DNA of 64,000 nucleotides from Oceanobacillus manasiensis (GTDB lineage Bacteria > Bacillota > Bacilli > Bacillales > Amphibacillaceae): positions 682,001 through 746,000 of the forward strand of contig NZ_CCDL010000002.1 in assembly GCF_000724085.1 (NCBI RefSeq), read 5' to 3'. Made by a program: the position numbers and the translations under genes. Below the pieces are notes generated by a model that worked only from the letters and a program-made list of their open reading frames with translations, ran no database searches and was not told where the DNA came from. Below are positions 1 to 9,718 of this stretch, in pieces; the first letter of the stretch is position 1, and the number at the start of each line of letters is the position of its first letter.

Positions 1-300
1 TAATACAAGAAATCGGTCCAGCAGGGTTGTACTAAAATCTGGCTGAATGGCAGCATTTACGATAATGGCCTGATCAATATTTGCTATGGGTGGCCTAACT
101 AACTCATTCTCTCTTTGCTTAATCTCAATTATATACCCCTCATCCGGTGAATCGGCTTCAAACTTCACGAAGTCCCCAACAAGCGGGGTGATTTTTCTTT
201 TACGAAAAACCCCTCTGCCGCGGCACTGAATTACTTCGCCATTCTCTGTTTTTACATAATAGAAGCCACTTAAAGCTTTAATAATTCTTCCTTCTGACAT
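1..300 (-). CDS. rsgA: Ribosome biogenesis GTPase RsgA, N-terminal part
   Basis: RsgA (CpgA/YloQ) is a circularly permuted GTPase that helps mature the 30S subunit. Only the first 100 residues are in the window; the gene runs off the left edge. The visible part is the N-terminal OB-fold (roughly residues 1-75, with CRGRG and the VGDFV strand) and the beginning of the GTPase domain (RPPIANIDQAIIV, then LLDRFLV). The G-motifs lie outside. The ATG directly follows the prkC stop codon with no spacer, so translation is probably coupled. Order prpC-prkC-rsgA is as in B. subtilis. The identification is secure despite truncation. Confidence 0.93.
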   Translation of the reverse strand, partial: MSEGRIIKALSGFYYVKTENGEVIQCRGRGVFRKRKITPLVGDFVKFEADSPDEGYIIEIKQRENELVRPPIANIDQAIIVNAAIQPDFSTTLLDRFLVL

Positions 301-2346
301 TTAGCCACCTTCTTCATATGACACGGTTTTATTTGTCAACACTTCATCATCTCGTTTTATTATATACTCTGCTTGATCATCAGGCGCGATAGTCAACGTA
401 AAGGTAAATTCCTCATCTTCTGTAATCGTTTCTTCTCGATACACTTCTGACAAATCATTGTTCATGTCATCAATATAAATTTGCACAATCTGCTCTACTG
501 GCTCTTCCCCTTCTTCCTGCTCTGAATCCACGTTATATGGAACTGTGAACGTAATACTATGTGGAACTGGTGGCTTTTCTCCAGGTCCAGTTGAAGTATA
601 GACATTAACCGTAGAACCTGGCTCTACTTCTGTATTTGGAGAAGGGCTTTGTCGTATAACATTTCCTTCAGATACATCTTCAGAGGTTTCTTCAACTTTA
701 TTCATTGTAAGATTATTTTCCTCCAAATAACTGCTTGCTTCCCCTTCGGTCATTCCAGATAAGTCTCTAAGCTCTACCATTTCGGGGCCTTCACTCACCT
801 CGAAAATCACTTTAGTATCTCCTGGCACTACCTCGCTGTCTGGAGCTGGTTGAATTTGCGTTATAATCTCACCAACAGGGCGATCAGAATGCTTTGCATA
901 GGAGATGACATCACTGTAATCCTCTTCCAAGAGGCGCTTAACCTGACTAAAATCTCTCCCTACATAATCTTTAAATACTTCCTTCTCTTTTCCATCACTG
1001 ACCATTATGGTCACCGTAGATTCTTCCTTTACTGTTCTATCGGCTTTTGGATTCGTTTCAACTACTAAACCTTCTTCTACATCTTCGGAGAATACGTACT
1101 CTCTTTCTGTGTTTAGGTTAGCCAATTCCAATTTATCTACAGCCTCTTCATAATCCAACCCTGCTACATCGGGTATTTGCACATCTTTTGGTTGTAGGAT
1201 ACCAGGTATTAAAAAGAGTGCAGCTACTCCTGCCGCCAATATGAAAAATAAAACAATAAGAATAATTAGCCATTTCTTCTTTTTGTTCGTTTTGTCTTTC
1301 TTATTTTTCTTATTCTTATTCTTCTTCTCTTTTTTCTTCTTACCTGTATTTTCTGCTTTTTCAGGTTTATCCTCTGCTGTATAATTTTTCGTCATATTAT
1401 TTGTTTGATGTACAATTGTATCTTGATTCGTATCATGTAGTTGGTTATCCGTTATGATAGGGATGGCCTTTGTTTCTTCCCCTGCTTCTACTGGTGGCTT
1501 ATATACTTCTTCATTTAATTTGCTTGGATGTAAAGCAGTTTCAAGCACATCTTCCATCTCATATACGGTATCAAACCGATGGAAAGGATCCTTGGCAGTT
1601 GCCTTTAAAACAATATTTTCAACACTTTGCGGAACATCCTGATTAAACCTTCGAACGGAAGGTGTATCGCTTTGTAAATGTTTAAGAGCAATAGAAACAG
1701 GTGACTGTCCGGAAAAAGGGAGTCTAGCTGTTAGAAGCTCAAACAACACAATTCCGATTGAATAAATATCCGATTTCTTAGTAGCCATGCCACCACGAGC
1801 CTGTTCTGGAGATAGATAATGTACAGACCCTAGAATAGAGTTTGTTTGTGTGAGAGATGTAGCACTTAATGCTATGGCAATTCCAAAATCAGTCACTTTT
1901 ACTTGTCCATATGTATCAATCAGTATATTTTGAGGTTTTATATCACGATGCACAATGTCATTGGCATGTGCATGAGCGATTGCAGATGTAATTTGTTTCA
2001 ATATCTCCAAAGCTTCCTGGACACCGAGTGGGCCATATCGCTGAACGTATTCCTTCAAAGTCATACCATCTACATATTCCATAACCATATAAAGGATATC
2101 GTCTTCTTCACCAACGTCAAAAATGTTAACGATATTAGGGTGAGATAGACTTGTTGCAGACTGTGCTTCGCGATCAAACCTTGCTATAAATTCCTGATCA
2201 TTAACGTATTCCATTCTTAGTACTTTAATTGCGACATCGCGTTCAAGGATTTTATCTCTTGCTAAATAAACGTTAGCCATACCACCGCCACCAATAGTAT
2301 TGATTATTTGATAACGTTCATTTAGTAAATGTCCTTTTTTCAGCAT
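301..2346 (-). CDS. prkC: PASTA-domain Ser/Thr protein kinase PrkC
   Basis: Membrane Hanks-type kinase whose outer PASTA repeats bind peptidoglycan fragments or lipid II; known in Bacillus to control germination and wall metabolism. 681 residues. Kinase domain about 12-272 with the glycine loop GGGGMANV (19-26), Lys41, HRDIKPQN catalytic loop and DFG; the activation loop has several Thr/Ser (SATSLTQTNS). A very Lys/Asn-rich stretch (about 336-359) precedes one membrane helix (about 360-382). Outside are three PASTA repeats and a beta-rich C-terminal domain. The start codon overlaps the prpC stop by one base (TAATG), so kinase and phosphatase are translationally coupled. Confidence 0.96.
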   Translation of the reverse strand: MLKKGHLLNERYQIINTIGGGGMANVYLARDKILERDVAIKVLRMEYVNDQEFIARFDREAQSATSLSHPNIVNIFDVGEEDDILYMVMEYVDGMTLKEYVQRYGPLGVQEALEILKQITSAIAHAHANDIVHRDIKPQNILIDTYGQVKVTDFGIAIALSATSLTQTNSILGSVHYLSPEQARGGMATKKSDIYSIGIVLFELLTARLPFSGQSPVSIALKHLQSDTPSVRRFNQDVPQSVENIVLKATAKDPFHRFDTVYEMEDVLETALHPSKLNEEVYKPPVEAGEETKAIPIITDNQLHDTNQDTIVHQTNNMTKNYTAEDKPEKAENTGKKKKEKKNKNKKNKKDKTNKKKKWLIILIVLFFILAAGVAALFLIPGILQPKDVQIPDVAGLDYEEAVDKLELANLNTEREYVFSEDVEEGLVVETNPKADRTVKEESTVTIMVSDGKEKEVFKDYVGRDFSQVKRLLEEDYSDVISYAKHSDRPVGEIITQIQPAPDSEVVPGDTKVIFEVSEGPEMVELRDLSGMTEGEASSYLEENNLTMNKVEETSEDVSEGNVIRQSPSPNTEVEPGSTVNVYTSTGPGEKPPVPHSITFTVPYNVDSEQEEGEEPVEQIVQIYIDDMNNDLSEVYREETITEDEEFTFTLTIAPDDQAEYIIKRDDEVLTNKTVSYEEGG

Positions 2347-3101
2347 TAACCTTCACCATCTTTCTTTGGTGAGTCATACATCACAATGATGACGGAGATA
2401 TTGTCCTCTCCACCCCGAGCATTTGCTAAACGGATCATTTCAATTTCAATCTGCTCAATTTCTTCATCAGTAGAAACAAGCTGGTGGAGCTCTTCGTCCA
2501 TAACTTTATTAGATAAACCATCTGAACATAAAAGAAGTCTATCTTTTGATTCCCACCCTAGTGAGAAGACCTCCGGAATCACGGATTGTTCTGTTCCTAA
2601 CGCCTTTAATAAGACATTTTTTCTAGGATGTTGTTCGGCATCATCCTTAGAAATTTGTCCAGAACGGACAAGTTCATTAACAAGGGAGTGATCCACAGTT
2701 ATTTGCTTAAACCCACTCTCACTAAGCATATAGCATCGACTATCCCCTATGTTTGCAACCGTAATAAAGTCACTAGTACATGCTGCTACCACGAAGGTAG
2801 TACCCATACCTTTACACTCCTCTTTTACTAAGGAATGCTCAAACACTTTCCTATTTATCTCCTCAACAGCAAGTTTAATCCAGTTTTCAGCCGCCTCGGG
2901 ACTGTTCAATTGTTCTGCATCCAGCCATTTCTCCTCTATTAACGATGTTGCCATTCGACTCGCAACATCGCCTGCCTGGTGGCCACCCATTCCATCAGCT
3001 ATGACTGCAAGCAACTGACCATGCTTATTATAAAACACACCGCCTGCATCCTCATTATGGCTTCTGACCAGTCCTTGATCTGTCATAAATTGACCTTCCA
3101 T
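2346..3101 (-). CDS. prpC: PP2C-type protein phosphatase PrpC
   Basis: Mn-dependent Ser/Thr phosphatase that reverses PrkC phosphorylation. 251 residues from the chosen start. PP2C motifs: TDQGLVRSHNEDA near the N-terminus, VIADGMGGHQAGDVAS (metal-binding Asp), GDSRCYML, LLLCSDGLSN and GGEDNISVIIV near the end. The reading frame is open 17 codons further upstream, but AGGGGTGAA lies just before the ATG at 3101 and the protein then begins MEGQF like the family, so that start is used. It is first gene of the prpC-prkC-rsgA unit; rlmN, which precedes it in B. subtilis, is not here. Confidence 0.95.
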   Translation of the reverse strand: MEGQFMTDQGLVRSHNEDAGGVFYNKHGQLLAVIADGMGGHQAGDVASRMATSLIEEKWLDAEQLNSPEAAENWIKLAVEEINRKVFEHSLVKEECKGMGTTFVVAACTSDFITVANIGDSRCYMLSESGFKQITVDHSLVNELVRSGQISKDDAEQHPRKNVLLKALGTEQSVIPEVFSLGWESKDRLLLCSDGLSNKVMDEELHQLVSTDEEIEQIEIEMIRLANARGGEDNISVIIVMYDSPKKDGEG

Positions 3102-3133
3102 TTCTTCACCCCTCCACCATTTACGGATGTATT

Positions 3134-3149
3134 TGTAATAAGTATTACA
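3134..3149. repeat. Perfect inverted repeat in the prpC leader
   Basis: The 16-base sequence TGTAATA-AG-TATTACA has two perfect 7-base arms and lies 33-48 bases before the prpC start. It could be an operator; no regulator is identified. No convincing sigma-A promoter was recognised around it. Confidence 0.4.
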
Positions 3150-3302
3150 CAAATAAGGTTAAAAAAGAACATTTTTCCTGTTACGGTCAAGCATATATAT
3201 GTTTTTATTCCTTCTTTTTAATAGCAATTATTACTTCTACAAAGAAAACAGCCACCTTATTCCGCACGAAAACAATGTAGAATACTGGTTCCAAGCGCCC
3301 CT

Positions 3303-4649
3303 TTAAATTTTCTTGATACGTGTTAGAAAGAAGCCGTCAGTATCCTCATCTTGTGGGAACAGCTGTAAACCATATTCTGTAATACCTTTTGCTTTTTTTA
3401 AGCTAGCGGGAAGTTCCTCAAAAAAGTCTTCATCAACTATATAATCAGGGTTATTAGCAAGAAATGATTTAACTACCCCTTCATTCTCTGAAGCTTCCAC
3501 GGTGCATGTACTATAGATTAATAAACCATTCTTTTTAAGGAGTGGTGCTGTGCTTTCTAAAATATCAAGCTGAATACCGGCTAATCTCTTAATGTCAGCT
3601 TCCTGCTTATGATATTTAATTTCTGGTTTACCTCGCATTACACCTAGACCTGAACAAGGTGCATCGACTAAAATACGATCAAAGCTTTCTACCTCGTGTA
3701 CATCTTGCAAGTTCCTTGCATCTTGAGGAGATGCATGGATAATTGACAAGCCTAGATCAGAAGCTTTGTACTCTATTCGCTTTGCTTTCTTTTTGTGCAA
3801 ATCATAGGCATCTATCCGACCCTCGTTTTGCATTTTCTCCGCAATATGGGTAGCTTTTCCTCCTGGTGCACTGCATGCATCTAAAACATGCATACCAGAT
3901 TGTGCTTGCAATAATTCCCCAACAAGCATCGAGCTCTGATCCTGAATTGTAACCTCTCCTTTTTTAAATAAAGAGGATCTTAAGATATTACCTTTGCTCA
4001 CAATAATCCCTTGGGAAGACAAGCTGGAAGGTTTAACCTCATAGCCTTCCTCCCTCAGTCTGTCCATTGCTTCATTTCTTGCAATCCGCAATGGTTGAAC
4101 TCGGATGGCAGTATGTTTTCTAGTTATATTTGTTTCACACATTTCTTTAACTGTTTCAAAGCCATATGTGTTTACCCATCGCCCAACTAGCCACTCTGGA
4201 TGACTTGTTTCAATAGAAAGACGTTTAACACTATCTTCTATTAAAGAAGTAGAAGGAACACCTTTACGTTGTATGGTTCTTAAGACACCATTAACTAAAG
4301 ATGCAATCCCTTTATGGCCACGGCTTTTAGCTATTTCAACGGCTTCATGAATGATGGCATGATCTGGGATCTTATCTAAATAGACCATTTGATAAACTGA
4401 CATTCGCAAAAGCATATGTACCCAAAGATCTAATTTTTTTCGTTGATCAATAAAGCTTTCCAGGTAATAATCCAACGTCAATTTATATTGCATCGTACCA
4501 TATACAACTTCTGTTAAGAGTCCTTCATCTTTCGCTTGAATGCTTTGCTTCCTTAATTCATTATCAATCAATAAGTGACTGAAGCCATTGTCCTTCTCTA
4601 TTCTGATTAAAATATCTAGAATTGTATTCCTCAGTTGATAATTATTCAT
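3303..4649 (-). CDS. rsmB: 16S rRNA (cytosine-967-C5)-methyltransferase RsmB
   Basis: Methylates C967 of 16S rRNA using SAM. 448 residues, normal length. Residues 1-140 form a NusB-like RNA-binding domain; the Rossmann domain has motif I DACSAPGGKATHIAEK, motif IV DAPCSGLG with one catalytic Cys, and motif VI YSTCTVEASENEGVV with the second Cys. Both Cys are needed in this family. The ATG abuts the fmt stop codon, with GGGTGG in the fmt tail as ribosome binding site. In B. subtilis rlmN follows; here a 200-base spacer leads to prpC. Confidence 0.95.
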   Translation of the reverse strand: MNNYQLRNTILDILIRIEKDNGFSHLLIDNELRKQSIQAKDEGLLTEVVYGTMQYKLTLDYYLESFIDQRKKLDLWVHMLLRMSVYQMVYLDKIPDHAIIHEAVEIAKSRGHKGIASLVNGVLRTIQRKGVPSTSLIEDSVKRLSIETSHPEWLVGRWVNTYGFETVKEMCETNITRKHTAIRVQPLRIARNEAMDRLREEGYEVKPSSLSSQGIIVSKGNILRSSLFKKGEVTIQDQSSMLVGELLQAQSGMHVLDACSAPGGKATHIAEKMQNEGRIDAYDLHKKKAKRIEYKASDLGLSIIHASPQDARNLQDVHEVESFDRILVDAPCSGLGVMRGKPEIKYHKQEADIKRLAGIQLDILESTAPLLKKNGLLIYSTCTVEASENEGVVKSFLANNPDYIVDEDFFEELPASLKKAKGITEYGLQLFPQDEDTDGFFLTRIKKI

Positions 4650-5588
4650 TTAACCACCCAATACTTTGCCTGTTTTTATTCGATCGGAAGAACCTTGTAA
4701 ATAGTCTTTTACAGTCATCCTTTTCTTCCCTGCTGGTTGTATTTCTGTAATTTTAATAACATTTCCATCTCCACAAACAACATGGAACCCATCATCTGTT
4801 TTCTCCACAATCTCTCCTGGATTTCCAGAATATTGCTTATCTTGTATTTCTCCCCACCAAATTTTCATATTTGCCTCATCATAGGTGGTAAATGCTACAG
4901 GCCAAGGGTTAAGCCCACGTATATGGTTATATATCTCTAGGCTAGATCTACTCCAGTCAATTCTTTCCTGCTCACGTTTAATATTTCCTGCAAATGTAGC
5001 TTTCGCCCCATCTTGTTTCACGGGGGTAATATCCCCATTGAAAAGGCGTGGTAATGTATCCATCAATAACATAGAACCAGCTTCAGAGAGCTTGTCATGT
5101 AAAGAACCCACATGATCCTCTTTATCAATGGGAACAGTTTGTTGTGTTAAAATATCTCCTGCATCAAGCTGTTCCACCATATACATAATTGTGATGCCTG
5201 TTTCTTTCTTCCCTTGCATAAGCGCGTAATGAATCGGTGCGCCCCCTCTTAATTCAGGAAGTAAGGAGGCATGAACATTAATACATCCAAATTCTGGACC
5301 CTCTAATAAACCATTAGGCAATAACTGACCATACGCTGCAGTAACAATCAAATCCGGTTTATAAGCTAATATTTCCTCATATGCTTCTTTTAATTTTTCA
5401 GGCTGGTATACTGGAATACCATGCTTCTCTGCTTCAGCTTTAACTGGTGGTGGTGTTATCGTTCGCTTCCTACCTTTAGGCCTATCCGGTTGTGTCACAG
5501 CAAGTACGACCTCATATTCTGATTCAACTAAATTATGTAGGATGGGAACGGAAAAATCCGGTGTCCCCATAAATACGATACGTTTCAA
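4650..5588 (-). CDS. fmt: Methionyl-tRNA formyltransferase Fmt
   Basis: Formylates initiator Met-tRNA from 10-formyl-THF. 312 residues, typical length. N-terminal Rossmann domain with [12 protein letters not shown] at the start, catalytic [18 protein letters not shown] (Asn-His region near 108-110), and a C-terminal OB-like domain from about 205. Start is a TTG preceded at 8 bases by GAAGG; no ATG fits the conserved [12 protein letters not shown] beginning. Followed immediately by rsmB. The partner deformylase gene def, normally between priA and fmt in Bacillus, is absent at this locus, so deformylase must be encoded elsewhere. Confidence 0.95.
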   Translation of the reverse strand: MKRIVFMGTPDFSVPILHNLVESEYEVVLAVTQPDRPKGRKRTITPPPVKAEAEKHGIPVYQPEKLKEAYEEILAYKPDLIVTAAYGQLLPNGLLEGPEFGCINVHASLLPELRGGAPIHYALMQGKKETGITIMYMVEQLDAGDILTQQTVPIDKEDHVGSLHDKLSEAGSMLLMDTLPRLFNGDITPVKQDGAKATFAGNIKREQERIDWSRSSLEIYNHIRGLNPWPVAFTTYDEANMKIWWGEIQDKQYSGNPGEIVEKTDDGFHVVCGDGNVIKITEIQPAGKKRMTVKDYLQGSSDRIKTGKVLGG

Positions 5589-5616
5589 ATGAAAACCTTC
5601 TTTCTAATACAAATTT

Positions 5617-5645
5617 ATTATAACTGTTATCAATCATGTTAAAAA
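5617..5645 (-). promoter_or_regulatory. Possible sigma-A promoter for fmt-rsmB
   Basis: On the minus strand a perfect TATAAT (5617-5622) sits 17 bases from a poor -35 (TTTTTA, 5640-5645), about 30 bases before the fmt TTG. The -10 is good and the -35 weak. Confidence 0.3.
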
Positions 5646-5662
5646 GTAAAACTTCTATTGGT

Positions 5663-5686
5663 GGGGGGGTGCCTCTCCACCTCCCC
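5663..5686 (-). terminator. GC-rich hairpin after priA, possible terminator
   Basis: Nine-base arms (GGGGAGGTG with CACCCCCCC, one mismatch) around a 6-base loop in the spacer between priA and fmt. The following bases are only moderately U-rich, so termination may be partial. Confidence 0.35.
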
Positions 5687-5761
5687 TGCTTTGAATGCAT
5701 GCTATCCCGATCGCATTCTTGTAGTGAAGGTCTAACTAGCAGTTATGTCGATATAAATTAT

Positions 5762-8170
5762 TTACATAAGGTGGTGTGGTTGCATATCAACTGTTATAAG
5801 TAGGTCGCCTTTTTGCGTTTCATCTTTAAAATGGTCCATAATGTCTGAAATTACATCCCGAAGTTGTGGCTCATTTTTGTATTTTATCATGCATTGGTAC
5901 CTATATCTATCTTTTATACGTGGTATCGGGGATGGCGAAGGACCAAGCACTACCGTGTTATGCATAACATTGCGTAGTAAATGCTGTACGATGTGACTTG
6001 TCGATTGAGCAGCTGAAACTTTGTTTGTATGGGATACGGTTATCAAGGTTAGAAAGAAAAATGGCGGGTATTGGAATGTTTTTCTTGTAGCCATTTCTTT
6101 TTTATAAAAACCTTCAAAGTCATATTGGCTTGCAAGCTCTATACTGTAATGATCTGGAGTATACGTCTGTACAATGACTTCCCCAGTAAGCTCATGTCGC
6201 CCTGCCCTACCACTTACCTGTGTCAATAACTGAAAGGTCTTTTCTGAAGATCTGAAGTCTGGCAGATGTAACATGGAGTCTGCGGTGAGAACCCCTACCA
6301 ACGTTACATTTTCAAAGTCTAAGCCTTTTGCTATCATCTGTGTACCAAGAAGAATGCTTGCCTCTTTATCAGCAAATTTACGCAATAGTGCTTCATGTGA
6401 TCCTTTTCTTCTGGTTGTATCCACATCCATACGGATAATACCCGCTTCAGGAAGCTGTTTGGTTAACGCTTCCTCTACACGTTGTGTACCTGTACCAAAA
6501 TAACGAATTAAGTCACTTTCACATTCTGGACATGTTGTAGGCATTTGTTCTTCATAAGCACAGTAATGGCATTTTAAATGGTTTGTATTTTTATGATAGG
6601 TTAATGCGATATCACAATGCGGACACTCTTTAACATGACCACAATCTCGACACATAACAAAAGTAGAATAACCCCGCCTATTAAGAAGCAACACAATTTG
6701 TTCTCCTCTTTCTATGCATCGTTCCATTTTTTCCATTAATGTACGGGAAAACATTGTGCGGTTACCAGCATGTAATTCTTCCCGCATGTCAACAATGTCT
6801 ACCTTTGGCATATCCTTTTCATTGGTTCTCTTACTTAACGTAGAAAGCTGGTAAACACCTTTCTGAGCTCTCGCAAATGATTCTAATGTTGGGGTGGCAC
6901 TTCCTAAAACAACAGGGCACTGGTGTGACTTCCCACGTTGTATGGCAACATCCCTAGCATGATATCTAGGCTGGTCCTCTTGTTTATATGTTCCTTCATG
7001 TTCCTCGTCAATTATGATAATTCCAATATTTTCAAAAGGAGCAAAGATGGCAGATCTTGCGCCAACCACAACTTGAACTTCTTTTTGATGTATTCTTCGC
7101 CATTCATCATATTTTTCACCTGCAGAAAGCGCACTATGCATGACGGCAACCTTTGAACCAAAGCGACCCTTGAAACGATTAACCATTTGTGGGGTCAAGG
7201 CGATTTCTGGCACCAAGACGATGGATTCTTGTCCTTTGTGTATAACTTCCTGAATGGCTTGAAGGTAGATTTCCGTTTTTCCGCTCCCTGTAACGCCGTG
7301 CAATAGAAAAACCTCGTGCTCATTATTAGTAATTTTTTCCTTCATTGGAGCAATTGCCTGCTCTTGTTCATCTGTTAAGGTTAAAGCGGTGGTTTTACTA
7401 AATTGCTGCTGTTGGTGAGGATCCCGGTAAACTTCAACCCGGTTCGTTTCCAATAACTCTTTATCTACCAAGGTTTTAATAGTACTTGAGGTGGTTTCGT
7501 ATTTTTTAAGTAATAGTCTCTTTTCAATTGGTTCAGGGTTCTGAAGGAAATATGCTAATAACTTACGCTGTTTTAAAGCTTGCTTAGATAAATCCTCAAA
7601 TGCCTCTTCCAATAAATGGGCTTCTCTGGCTGGTTGAACCATGGTGATATATTTTTTTGTTATTTTGGAGTGCACCAAATACTTAACCGTAATGCTTCCG
7701 TCCTGAACTTCCTTTTGCAACTGATAGTAACTTAAGGTAGAGCCTTCAAACTCCTCAAACCCTATTACATCTCTTCCTGCAAAAAGGTCTTCCATTTCGT
7801 CTGAAAGCCTCTCCTCTGTATTTCGGACTAGTTCCTTCTTGTATTGTGCTTTTAACACTTGTGGAAGCATTGCTTGTAATGCGGTAATGTAAAAGCTTAC
7901 GGTTTCTTTTGCAACCCATTTACCTAAATCAAGTAACTCCGAGGTCAGTACGGGGGTTAGATCAAGCACTTGTTCTATTTCCCGCAGTTTTTTAAATTCA
8001 GATTGCGAGGCCTTACCTACTACAAAACCCATAATCTTACGGGGGCCGAATGGCACAGTAACCCGCATTCCAATCTGTAGTATATCTAGAAATCTGTCTG
8101 GAATTAAATAATCAAATGTCTGATTTATTGAACTAACAGGTACGTCAACGATTACGTTCGCTATCTTCAC
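5762..8170 (-). CDS. priA: Primosomal protein N', replication restart helicase PriA
   Basis: Superfamily 2 3'-5' helicase that reloads the replisome at stalled forks. 802 residues. N-terminal 3'-DNA-binding domain (1-105), winged helix region, Walker A GVTGSGKTEIYL (292 on), DEEH box, GSATP motif, and a zinc domain with four CxxC pairs (CRDCGH, CPHC, CHYC, CPEC) inserted between the helicase lobes; motif V/VI region includes QVSGRAGR. Start is GTG; its GTGA overlaps the coaBC stop, so the two are coupled. Zinc ligands and helicase motifs all look intact. Confidence 0.96.
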   Translation of the reverse strand: MKIANVIVDVPVSSINQTFDYLIPDRFLDILQIGMRVTVPFGPRKIMGFVVGKASQSEFKKLREIEQVLDLTPVLTSELLDLGKWVAKETVSFYITALQAMLPQVLKAQYKKELVRNTEERLSDEMEDLFAGRDVIGFEEFEGSTLSYYQLQKEVQDGSITVKYLVHSKITKKYITMVQPAREAHLLEEAFEDLSKQALKQRKLLAYFLQNPEPIEKRLLLKKYETTSSTIKTLVDKELLETNRVEVYRDPHQQQQFSKTTALTLTDEQEQAIAPMKEKITNNEHEVFLLHGVTGSGKTEIYLQAIQEVIHKGQESIVLVPEIALTPQMVNRFKGRFGSKVAVMHSALSAGEKYDEWRRIHQKEVQVVVGARSAIFAPFENIGIIIIDEEHEGTYKQEDQPRYHARDVAIQRGKSHQCPVVLGSATPTLESFARAQKGVYQLSTLSKRTNEKDMPKVDIVDMREELHAGNRTMFSRTLMEKMERCIERGEQIVLLLNRRGYSTFVMCRDCGHVKECPHCDIALTYHKNTNHLKCHYCAYEEQMPTTCPECESDLIRYFGTGTQRVEEALTKQLPEAGIIRMDVDTTRRKGSHEALLRKFADKEASILLGTQMIAKGLDFENVTLVGVLTADSMLHLPDFRSSEKTFQLLTQVSGRAGRHELTGEVIVQTYTPDHYSIELASQYDFEGFYKKEMATRKTFQYPPFFFLTLITVSHTNKVSAAQSTSHIVQHLLRNVMHNTVVLGPSPSPIPRIKDRYRYQCMIKYKNEPQLRDVISDIMDHFKDETQKGDLLITVDMQPHHLM

Positions 8171-9381
8171 ATGGCTTCATCCTTCATGTCTCTCACTATA
8201 AGCTGAATGATTGACTTAGCAACCTCTGATTTTGCAGCTAATGCAATTTCTTCTTTTTCCTCTTGTTTATTTACATATGTCACCATATTGGTATCACTTT
8301 CAAACCCCGCGCCCTGTGTTGAAACATTGTTAATGACAATGGCGTCTAAATTTTTCGATTGAAGTTTTTGCAGTCCATATTTTAATGGTTCATTCGTTTC
8401 TGCCGCAAACCCCACTAGGAACTGCTTGTCTTTTTTATTTCCTAAAGACTTTAGAATGTCTTGTGTACGTACCATTTCCAATTCTAAATTCCCGTCTTGT
8501 TTCTTCATTTTTTCTGTGAAGACATGCTTTGGTTTATAATCAGCAACAGCTGCTGCCTTAATTACAATATCACTTTCAGCATAATAGCGATGCATTTCCT
8601 CAAACATTTCTTCGGCTGTTACAACATTAATCCGTTGTATGTGCTGCACATTCAGTACCTGCTCAGATGGACCTGCAACCAATGTAACATCTGCGCCCTC
8701 TGTAGCTGCTGCTTCTGCTAACGCAAAGCCCATTTTCCCAGATGATCTGTTTGTAAAATAGCGAACTGGGTCCACCTTTTCCCTTGTAGGTCCTGCCGAA
8801 ATAAGCACTTTTTTACCTAATAATTTTTTCGACACCTTTTGTTCTAGGTGATGATTAATGGTTTCTATAATAGTTCCTGGTTCCTCTAATCGTCCTTTGC
8901 CTACATAACCACATGCTAAGTATCCTGCACCAGGTTCAATGAAATGATAATTCCATGCTTCTAGTTGCTGCATATTCTTCATTACTGCTGGATGTGCATA
9001 CATATGTACATTCATTGCTGGAGCAATATATACTGGTGCTTCACTTGCAAGCAAAGTAGTGGAAAGCATGTCATCTGCAATGCCATTTGCCAATTTTGCT
9101 ATTATATTAGCGGTTGCCGGGGCTAATAGGATAAAATCTGCCCAGTCAGCTAGGTCAATATGAGCTATTTTGCTCGGATCCTTTTCATCAAACGTGTCTG
9201 TGTAGACAGGATTTCGTGAGAGTGCCTGAAACGTTAAAGGGGAGACAAATTCAACCGCACTTTTAGTCATAATCACTTTTACATCTGCTCCCTGCTGTGT
9301 CAGCTTACTCGTAAGAGCACAAGCTTTATATGCAGCGATCCCGCCACTAACTCCAAGTAATATCTTTTTATTCTTCATCAT
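8167..9381 (-). CDS. coaBC: Bifunctional phosphopantothenoylcysteine decarboxylase/synthetase CoaBC
   Basis: Two consecutive steps of coenzyme A synthesis: CTP-dependent joining of cysteine to 4'-phosphopantothenate (CoaB, C-terminal half) and FMN-dependent decarboxylation (CoaC, N-terminal half). 404 residues. CoaC part: GVSGGIAAYKA at the start, the catalytic His in KIAHIDLADWAD, PAMNVHMYAHPA, and the GYLACGYVGKGRLEEP lid with its Cys. CoaB part begins at about 190: ISAGPTREKVDPVRYFTNRSSGKMG and KAAAVADYKP. Two adjacent ATGs are possible starts; the first is used. Follows rpoZ as in B. subtilis. Confidence 0.95.
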   Translation of the reverse strand: MMKNKKILLGVSGGIAAYKACALTSKLTQQGADVKVIMTKSAVEFVSPLTFQALSRNPVYTDTFDEKDPSKIAHIDLADWADFILLAPATANIIAKLANGIADDMLSTTLLASEAPVYIAPAMNVHMYAHPAVMKNMQQLEAWNYHFIEPGAGYLACGYVGKGRLEEPGTIIETINHHLEQKVSKKLLGKKVLISAGPTREKVDPVRYFTNRSSGKMGFALAEAAATEGADVTLVAGPSEQVLNVQHIQRINVVTAEEMFEEMHRYYAESDIVIKAAAVADYKPKHVFTEKMKKQDGNLELEMVRTQDILKSLGNKKDKQFLVGFAAETNEPLKYGLQKLQSKNLDAIVINNVSTQGAGFESDTNMVTYVNKQEEKEEIALAAKSEVAKSIIQLIVRDMKDEAM

Positions 9382-9435
9382 TTGGCAACGACCCCCTACC
9401 TAGCTTTTTTCATATTTCGCTACATCAGTTATAAC

Positions 9436-9455
9436 ATAAGCGAAACTGCTTATGC
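9436..9455. repeat. Inverted repeat upstream of coaBC
   Basis: CATAAGC-GAAACT-GCTTATG has perfect 7-base arms and sits about 55-75 bases before the coaBC start. It could be an operator or a small hairpin; no U-run follows, so it is unlikely to be a terminator. Confidence 0.35.
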
Positions 9456-9484
9456 TTTTAATATGAATTACTGTAGAATGAACA

Positions 9485-9515
9485 AAGTCCCCTCATATGC
9501 TATGTGAGGAGACTT
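9485..9515 (-). terminator. Terminator after rpoZ
   Basis: Minus-strand hairpin AAGTCTCCTCA / TGAGGGGACTT (one G.U pair) followed by TTGTT, starting 10 bases after the rpoZ stop. It probably ends the yicC-remA-gmk-rpoZ unit before coaBC. Confidence 0.65.
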
Positions 9516-9524
9516 CTTTAATGT

Positions 9525-9718
9525 TTATTCTTCCGTAATATAAAGCTTATCGGCTTGAACTTCTTCTAGTGCCATACCGACAAATTTATGGGATTTTGGA
9601 TTATCCACTAATACCTTTTTCGTTACACTCATTTGCCTTGCACGTCTTGCAGATAGTGTAACAAGGGTATATTTTGAATTAATCTTTTCCTGTAGTGAAT
9701 CAATTGACGGTTCTAACA

